Of a stretch of 21,593 nt of DNA, positions 18,301 to 21,593 are shown in pieces. Positions within the stretch are counted from its first letter, which is position 1; the number at the start of each line of letters is the position of its first letter. Under the pieces are notes generated by a model, which saw only the letters and a list, made by a program, of their open reading frames with translations, searched no databases and was not told where the DNA came from. The position numbers were made by a program, and so were the translations under genes. The DNA is from a virus: positions 1 to 21,593 of IMG/VR virus record IMGVR_UViG_3300008266_000698; one strand, 5' to 3'.

Positions 18301-18924
18301 GATGAAACCAGCAACACCAACTAAAGCACTACTTACATATTTTAGTGAATCGGTAACAAAAGAATCAATCGATCCAGTCACACCATTTAATAATCCACCT
18401 TCTCCCAATAATGAGTTTGATTTTATTTTAATTGTTAATTTTTTGATTTCATCAGTTGGTTTATCCGATGGTGGATCTAAAATTAAATCACCTGGTACTT
18501 TTTTTCCAAAATTTACCCAAACTTCAATTTCACTAGCAACTCTAAATACAGCACTTGATGTTTCCAGTATTCCAAATTTATCTATGATAATTGATGGAAC
18601 TGATAATGGTATTGGTTTTATTTCAGCATTCCAATCTAAAGCATACTTTGAAGCATATTGTGTTACTTCTGAATCATCATAAAAAGAATCGTTAAATTGT
18701 GATAAATCTCCAGGATCGGTTGGACCGTTATCAGTAAAGTGTGCAGCATTAACAAGACTTAATTTCCAAGTATTGAGAGCATTTTTTGTTCCGCCTGGTT
18801 CAAATACAACATAATCAAGAAGATTTATAGTATCTCCTTGAAAAACTTCAAGTTCGTATTTATCAGGTGTTGTTGCAGAACCTGGTATAAATTTAACTAA
18901 ATTTTTATTCCATGATATTCCCAT
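15367..18924 (-). CDS. Very large virion protein with internal helical repeats, unrecognised
   Basis: This is an 1185-residue protein with no family I can name. Residues 1-170 are beta-rich. Residues 197-216 (SSALVGVAGFIGEGVAWGI) are strongly hydrophobic and could insert in a membrane or bury in the virion. A helical block at about 265-385 is followed by a beta-rich part (400-560), then helices at 605-745 and at 820-905 (acidic), and a Pro/Gly-rich C-terminus. Three similar helical units can be seen: LSPGLQIKVANFLGTSPKTI at 315-334, LPAPVQTFIFSTAALIGIDE at 637-656, and LPPELKAKISKQLGVSEEVL at 686-705, each preceded by an [IV]YxLY-like or LYEL helix. The gene lies between the gp5-like spike and the two hydrolases. 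A hub-linked or ejected protein is possible, but this is inferred. Confidence 0.78.
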   Translation of the reverse strand: MGISWNKNLVKFIPGSATTPDKYELEVFQGDTINLLDYVVFEPGGTKNALNTWKLSLVNAAHFTDNGPTDPGDLSQFNDSFYDDSEVTQYASKYALDWNAEIKPIPLSVPSIIIDKFGILETSSAVFRVASEIEVWVNFGKKVPGDLILDPPSDKPTDEIKKLTIKIKSNSLLGEGGLLNGVTGSIDSFVTDSLKYVSSALVGVAGFIGEGVAWGISQVEGLYPSGSKGYSEEDARQKLEEEKDREASLFSTVIGYPFTALDFLTKKQNATLIKSGLKALSSAAKIYQLYAQGKSAIATGRLLANLRTLLDYEKLSPGLQIKVANFLGTSPKTIKRIIWVVNKIIEIEKMVSDGNYDALQEYVLKEAENVKSLDDLPKELREFATGEAFSELSPGSVVTKKLQIVDKDNLKLIVENPSYRKTEGNNIVLNQIIIKSINKEGDFIPIKSISIGKITSPGFVDGFTANELFYDYNTNRDICTITIPNTYGSETGADPISSGLFPNGSMELKINLDNTKYQQQYEGTDPIRSGVIPFQIDYKFIGNSIPRLVYRKFNAATKIYEEVSEELPHILDRGEEVTETVSYDNVIPGSWAEQNFGQNPITLEQGFDIAKNGLAVYNLYKKKQFLSIFDAVDFKNLPAPVQTFIFSTAALIGIDESEIIRYYEVLSGAKNLYELSTKGFQHYNSLPPELKAKISKQLGVSEEVLGDVIPIAGDITDLISGKRFNGPGEKEKFAEGLFDKVGQSLLNKWGPNAEVWENYNAYDKKTGKVTPGGGTLDPKMKQTIALSMGFTNIKAAPQPYKKDPVTGKDITHTEVNGLAIVKCGIAIDKALKFKESLAKGISVKNRLLQKYEQVKNSPDILQDEALLTGVYDELVDTREDFEKEDFFKDIYDSAKELTEDPYADLLDSAASLPPGVPGAGDPNWRQKYNVEDKYVVEDSTGAPPSGVKGVLQYGTYIIYTHPWIEDIGQNPETGLPVFKGTPPSGFIFKHSDTNWVVEGDPNVSESQRKTLGLTKELKYRYAFASGDFNLLEPFRVTKYLRGLARIGVYNSSGKSFNEKYFTPTSILIEKIKKENPNYPTKQQRPIYIGDELVPLAVTNKTTVPGGATFDKDGKQIANADAFTNIEEIRKAETRITPVGTPLGLEGSKTDGANVSTTKTPLKFGEGGITYTPLPVPTIKISLEIG

Positions 18925-18926
18925 AA

Positions 18927-19115
18927 TTACACTGGTCCTCCAGAATTTTCGTCATCGCCGCCAACAAGAGAAGTTCCATAATCAAATTTTGGATCAATAT
19001 CTCCTAAAATTTGATCTATTAGTTTTATTTTTTCTTGTTCAATATCAGCAATATCAGCAAGAAGTGTTAGTGGATCATCGTTTTCCAAAGCCCCTTCACC
19101 TGTGTCTACCAACAA
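18927..19115 (-). CDS. C-terminal part of gp5-like protein in -1 frame (or separate small ORF)
   Basis: This is a 62-codon acidic segment (LVDTGEGALENDDPLTLLAD... ending in GGDDENSGGPV). It has no ATG, only two adjacent TTG codons at 19110-19115. The same frame stays open upstream to a TGA just before the A5 run at 19187-19191. The 24 codons between that run and the TTG (IKEVQQSNEKILQSQFIKEG and onward) almost all end in A or T, like real genes here, and continue the coiled-coil character of the gp5-like protein. The best reading is that this is the true C-terminus of the gp5-like protein, displaced by a one-base frame change. The alternative is a separate TTG-started gene overlapping the gp5 stop; a GAAGG sequence lies upstream at a loose distance. 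Confidence 0.5.
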   Translation of the reverse strand: MLVDTGEGALENDDPLTLLADIADIEQEKIKLIDQILGDIDPKFDYGTSLVGGDDENSGGPV

Positions 19116-20374
19116 ATTAGAACTATCACCTTCTTTAATAAATTGACTTTGTAGAATTTTTTCATTTGATTGTTGAACTTCTTTAATTTTTCTATTTGAC
19201 TTTGTAACTCTACTAAATCAGAATGTGCCGTTGAAAAATCAGATATGTTTATTGGAACACCAGAAGGACCTGTTCCAGTTGGATGTGTTTGTTGTGTAAT
19301 TGCTCTTGTAACATTTAATAGTATTTGGCATAAATCATTTAACCAAGTCATTGTTCTTTTTCCCAACAATATCGGTTCTATTGCATTTATGCCCAATGAT
19401 ATTTTTTGTGTTGATTCGATTTCAACTACTTGTTTTCCGTCAAGAGATATACCCTTTTCAGAAGAAAAGCCAATACCCTCTTTACTGAAACCAATTAGCT
19501 CTTGCTTACGAGAATTAAAAATTATTCTATCAGAAGCAATCATAACTGAATTTCCACCAAATTCATTTTTAGTAAAAAGATTTATACTTTTATCTGTTAT
19601 TGATGGTGTATATGTGGATGCTGGTTCAAATTTTACATATTGTCCAGATGTCATCCAAATAGATGAATCATCTTCATCTATATTTTCTAATATAAATTCG
19701 TTTCTTGGTTTTAATTCTGGATTTGTTCCATTTGAAATTATCAAAATTGGATTACCTATTTGACCTAACCCCTTTTTCCAAGTTGGAACTTGCGGATATT
19801 TTCTTCTTTCATCTAATGTTGATCCAAATCTTATAGATTGCCCCCATCTACCTTCGAGGATTATATCTCCGGAATAAGGTTGTATTGGATAAATGTCTTT
19901 TCGTTCTACAAAAATTGGATCAATAGTTGTTGGTGTATCAAATTTTGTATTAGTTGAATGTGGAATACCATCTTCTGCATCATTTCTTTTTACACGATTA
20001 CCAGGTGAAGTTCTTTCTACCCAGTAAGTTACTCCAGGAATACCATTATGATGAATTGATGATTGAACAGAAACAGGATTTGTATAGTAGTATTCTTGTG
20101 AAACACCACCTGCACTGGCATAAGGGGATGGTGCCTTTGTAAGCATAACAACCTCTCCCCTAATTGGCATATTTTTTATATTGGCATCAAATGCACGAGC
20201 ACGTATAACATCTTTATGCCCTTGTCCCATTGCACCCAATAATCTACATAATACCGTGTATAGTGCAGTTTTATCACGACCTTCGTAATCTACATCCAAT
20301 ACTTCAGCAGGAAACCACTCACGAGGAAACCCATCAATTATCGTTACTTGCGGATTAAACGGTAGGCCGCTCAC
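19106..20374 (-). CDS. 5: gp5-like baseplate spike/hub protein (OB-fold, no lysozyme domain)
   Basis: This is the baseplate central spike or hub protein of gp5 type. The N-terminal half is an OB-fold-like region: RAFDANIKNMPIRGEVVML (about 62-80) and YPIQPYSGDIILEGRWGQSI with RFGST (164-188), a stretch I associate with gp5 counterparts of T4-like environmental phages. Residues 280-340 form short strand repeats (IGFSKEGIGFSSEKGISLDG) like the start of a spike beta-helix, followed by TMTWLNDLCQILLNVTRAIT and THPTGTGPSG. I see no T4-type lysozyme domain. I chose GTG 20372-20374 because AGGAG lies 7 nt before it; the ATG two codons upstream is only 1 nt from that site. The last 26 codons after the A5 run at 19187-19191 have atypical Lys-rich content and many C- or G-ending codons, so the real C-terminus is probably in the -1 frame. 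Residue numbers count from the upstream ATG. Confidence 0.82.
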   Translation of the reverse strand: MSGLPFNPQVTIIDGFPREWFPAEVLDVDYEGRDKTALYTVLCRLLGAMGQGHKDVIRARAFDANIKNMPIRGEVVMLTKAPSPYASAGGVSQEYYYTNPVSVQSSIHHNGIPGVTYWVERTSPGNRVKRNDAEDGIPHSTNTKFDTPTTIDPIFVERKDIYPIQPYSGDIILEGRWGQSIRFGSTLDERRKYPQVPTWKKGLGQIGNPILIISNGTNPELKPRNEFILENIDEDDSSIWMTSGQYVKFEPASTYTPSITDKSINLFTKNEFGGNSVMIASDRIIFNSRKQELIGFSKEGIGFSSEKGISLDGKQVVEIESTQKISLGINAIEPILLGKRTMTWLNDLCQILLNVTRAITQQTHPTGTGPSGVPINISDFSTAHSDLVELQSQIEKLKKFNNQMKKFYKVNLLKKVIVLICW

Positions 20375-20717
20375 TATCATTCTCCTCTTGATCGTTTTGA
20401 ATTTCTTGTATACCCTTTAATAGAGCTTCTTTTTCTTCATCAGTCAAAAATGAGGAGGATTCTTCACCTTTATCACCCATAGCCCGTTGTATAACTGCTG
20501 CTAGTTTCACTAAATGTTCATCATTTTTTACCGAAACCTCCATAAAATCTTTTATTGCAGGAACTAGTATTGCCGCATCACTTATATTGTTTAACATGGG
20601 CTTTAAGTCAGCAATCAAAAGATTTATCTGACGATCCTTTTTCTTCTGATTATCGTAAATATCTTTTAACAAATCAGAAAATTTTTTACTTCCAAAGATT
20701 TCTTCATCAAATTTCAT
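20355..20717 (-). CDS. Small helical phage protein, function unknown
   Basis: This is a 120-residue, mostly helical protein (FSDLLKDIYDNQKKKDRQIN, then LIADLKPMLNNISDAAILVP and VIQRAMGDKGEESS, with an acidic end). It has no catalytic motif, signal peptide or clear membrane segment and is not recognised. Amphipathic spacing in the first 60 residues suggests a helical bundle or oligomer. It starts 11 bases after the sigma gene stop, with no good ribosome binding site, and its last codons overlap the gp5-like gene by about 20 bases. It may be an accessory to spike or hub assembly, by position only. Confidence 0.78.
   Translation of the reverse strand: MKFDEEIFGSKKFSDLLKDIYDNQKKKDRQINLLIADLKPMLNNISDAAILVPAIKDFMEVSVKNDEHLVKLAAVIQRAMGDKGEESSSFLTDEEKEALLKGIQEIQNDQEENDSERPTV
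20382..20386 (-). promoter_or_regulatory. Ribosome binding site deciding a GTG start
   Basis: AGGAG on the minus strand is separated by 7 nt from GTG 20372-20374 but by only 1 nt from ATG 20378-20380. Spacing favours the GTG as the start of the gp5-like gene. The site lies inside the end of the preceding 120-codon gene, so translation may be coupled. Confidence 0.6.
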
Positions 20718-20728
20718 AACTATAAATA

Positions 20729-21463
20729 TCAGTTGTTAATAATATGTTGAATATCATACCAAGACATTTTTTCTATATTTTTTCCTGATTGATATTCTCT
20801 GTATAAATTTACATATATTGATTTTATCTTATTTATTACACTAGTAATGTATTGAGAACTTACTCCAGTTCTTTCTCTAACCAATATGTATATTGCCTTT
20901 TTATTGTAATTTTCTATATTTTCACGAGTTCTAAACAAATACAATATGGTATCTGCAACTTGTATGTCTCTTTGTTTTGAAAAGAACAATGGTAAATGTT
21001 TTTCAACAACATTGACAAATAAATCTATAAAATCTTTTCGTTCTTCTATCAAATCAAATCTAATTTTTTCATTTACAATGTTACGTTCTAAATCTATTGC
21101 ACCAATATCTTGACTTCTTTTGAAATGATAATAGTTCTTGTTATTCTCAGCAATTAGATAATTTTTAGCAACAATAGAAAAATATGAAAATGCCTTACCA
21201 TTTTCAGCTTTATACTTCGTAATCTTTTCGTGAAGAAAAGAAATAACTTCATGTTTAACATCTTCATGTGATACATCAAAGTTATAGAACTTAAATCTAT
21301 GTATCATAATTTCAGCAAGTTTGTAAAATGCCGGATGAATTTTTTTCGTGTATATTAAATTTCTCTCATATTCATCTTCCATTTTATTATACAATACTAT
21401 GGCATCTTCTGTTTCTTGTGTAAAATAAACATTTGGTTTCTTGGGACTACGTTTTTGTTTCAT
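20729..21463 (-). CDS. 55: T4 gp55-like late sigma factor
   Basis: This 244-residue protein is of the gp55 type, the small phage sigma factor that directs host RNA polymerase to late promoters together with the sliding clamp in T4. Residues about 62-118 match sigma region 2: SHEDVKHEVISFLHEKITKY, an ENGKAFSYFSIVAKNYLIAE core, then NKNYYHFKRSQD. Residues about 188-225 (AIYILVRERTGVSSQYITSV and after) look like a helix-turn-helix similar to sigma region 4. T4 gp55 is 185 residues and lacks a classic region 4, so this version is longer. The ATG overlaps the TGA of the upstream gene (ATGA), with AAAGGA 9 nt before it. It probably transcribes the structural genes that follow it. Confidence 0.88.
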   Translation of the reverse strand: MKQKRSPKKPNVYFTQETEDAIVLYNKMEDEYERNLIYTKKIHPAFYKLAEIMIHRFKFYNFDVSHEDVKHEVISFLHEKITKYKAENGKAFSYFSIVAKNYLIAENNKNYYHFKRSQDIGAIDLERNIVNEKIRFDLIEERKDFIDLFVNVVEKHLPLFFSKQRDIQVADTILYLFRTRENIENYNKKAIYILVRERTGVSSQYITSVINKIKSIYVNLYREYQSGKNIEKMSWYDIQHIINN

Positions 21464-21593
21464 AACGGATAATCCTTTTGAAATGAAACATCTGCTGATT
21501 TTTTATTTTCTAAAATACTTCTCTTTTCATCTTCGATTGGATTTTCACCAAAGTAAACTGCAATATCATTCATAATATCTTTCATTTCTTTGA
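21460..21593 (-). CDS. 3' end of an upstream gene, unidentified
   Basis: An open frame enters from the right edge and ends at TGA 21460-21462, giving 43 complete codons that end in ADVSFQKDYPL. The visible part is helical and charged (MKDIMNDIAVYFGENPIEDE). Its stop overlaps the sigma factor start by ATGA, so it belongs to the same operon. Codons mostly end in A or T, like the other genes. Too little is visible to name a family. Confidence 0.7.
   Translation of the reverse strand, partial: KEMKDIMNDIAVYFGENPIEDEKRSILENKKSADVSFQKDYPL

Noticed and set aside
19245-19763. 172-codon open frame on the + strand
   Set aside because: It lies wholly inside the gp5-like gene, opposite to all genes. 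Long antisense frames are common opposite A/T-ending codons.

Overview
This window is a late structural block of a T4-like, contractile-tailed bacteriophage (myovirus type). The DNA is AT-rich, at about one third G+C by eye. Every convincing gene lies on the minus strand, so the genes read from right to left. They are packed end to end with ATGA overlaps or very short gaps and use the standard code, with TGA as a stop. I see no tRNA, CRISPR array, insertion sequence or bacterial metabolic gene. The host cannot be named from the sequence. The gene styles resemble environmental, often marine, distant relatives of T4.

Layout in transcription order (right to left): the 3' end of an unidentified gene (21593-21460); a T4 gp55-like late sigma factor; a small helical protein; a gp5-like OB-fold spike or hub protein whose last part lies in the -1 frame (19106-20374 plus 18927-19115); a very large unrecognised protein of 1185 residues with internal helical repeats; a 728-residue protein with leucine-rich repeats and a phosphodiester-glycosidase-like C-terminus; an 855-residue protein with a CHAP/NlpC-P60-like cysteine hydrolase signature; a small helical protein; gp25; gp6 (baseplate J family); a DNRLRE-like wedge protein; a coiled-coil protein; a 1344-residue gp7-like wedge protein with a LamG-like insert; a 231-residue protein with a tail-collar-like N-terminus; and the first 302 codons of another structural protein that runs off the left edge.

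Working model: the right part provides late-promoter recognition and the spike or hub. The left part provides the baseplate wedge (gp25, gp6, gp7-like and partners) and probable fibre attachment. Between them sits a cassette of three large proteins, two of which look enzymatic. T4 carries its tail lysozyme inside gp5. Here the gp5-like protein has no visible lysozyme domain, and two separate candidate envelope-degrading proteins follow it. These two share a homologous module of about 50 residues, which may be a common docking domain. This cassette is the most interesting part of the window.

The clearest anomaly is a -1 frame break near the end of the gp5-like gene, at an A5 run. Codon use and acidic, coiled-coil-like composition continue smoothly in the other frame. 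The only substantial gap is 1644-1722 (79 bases). No stretch longer than 300 bases lacks a gene.
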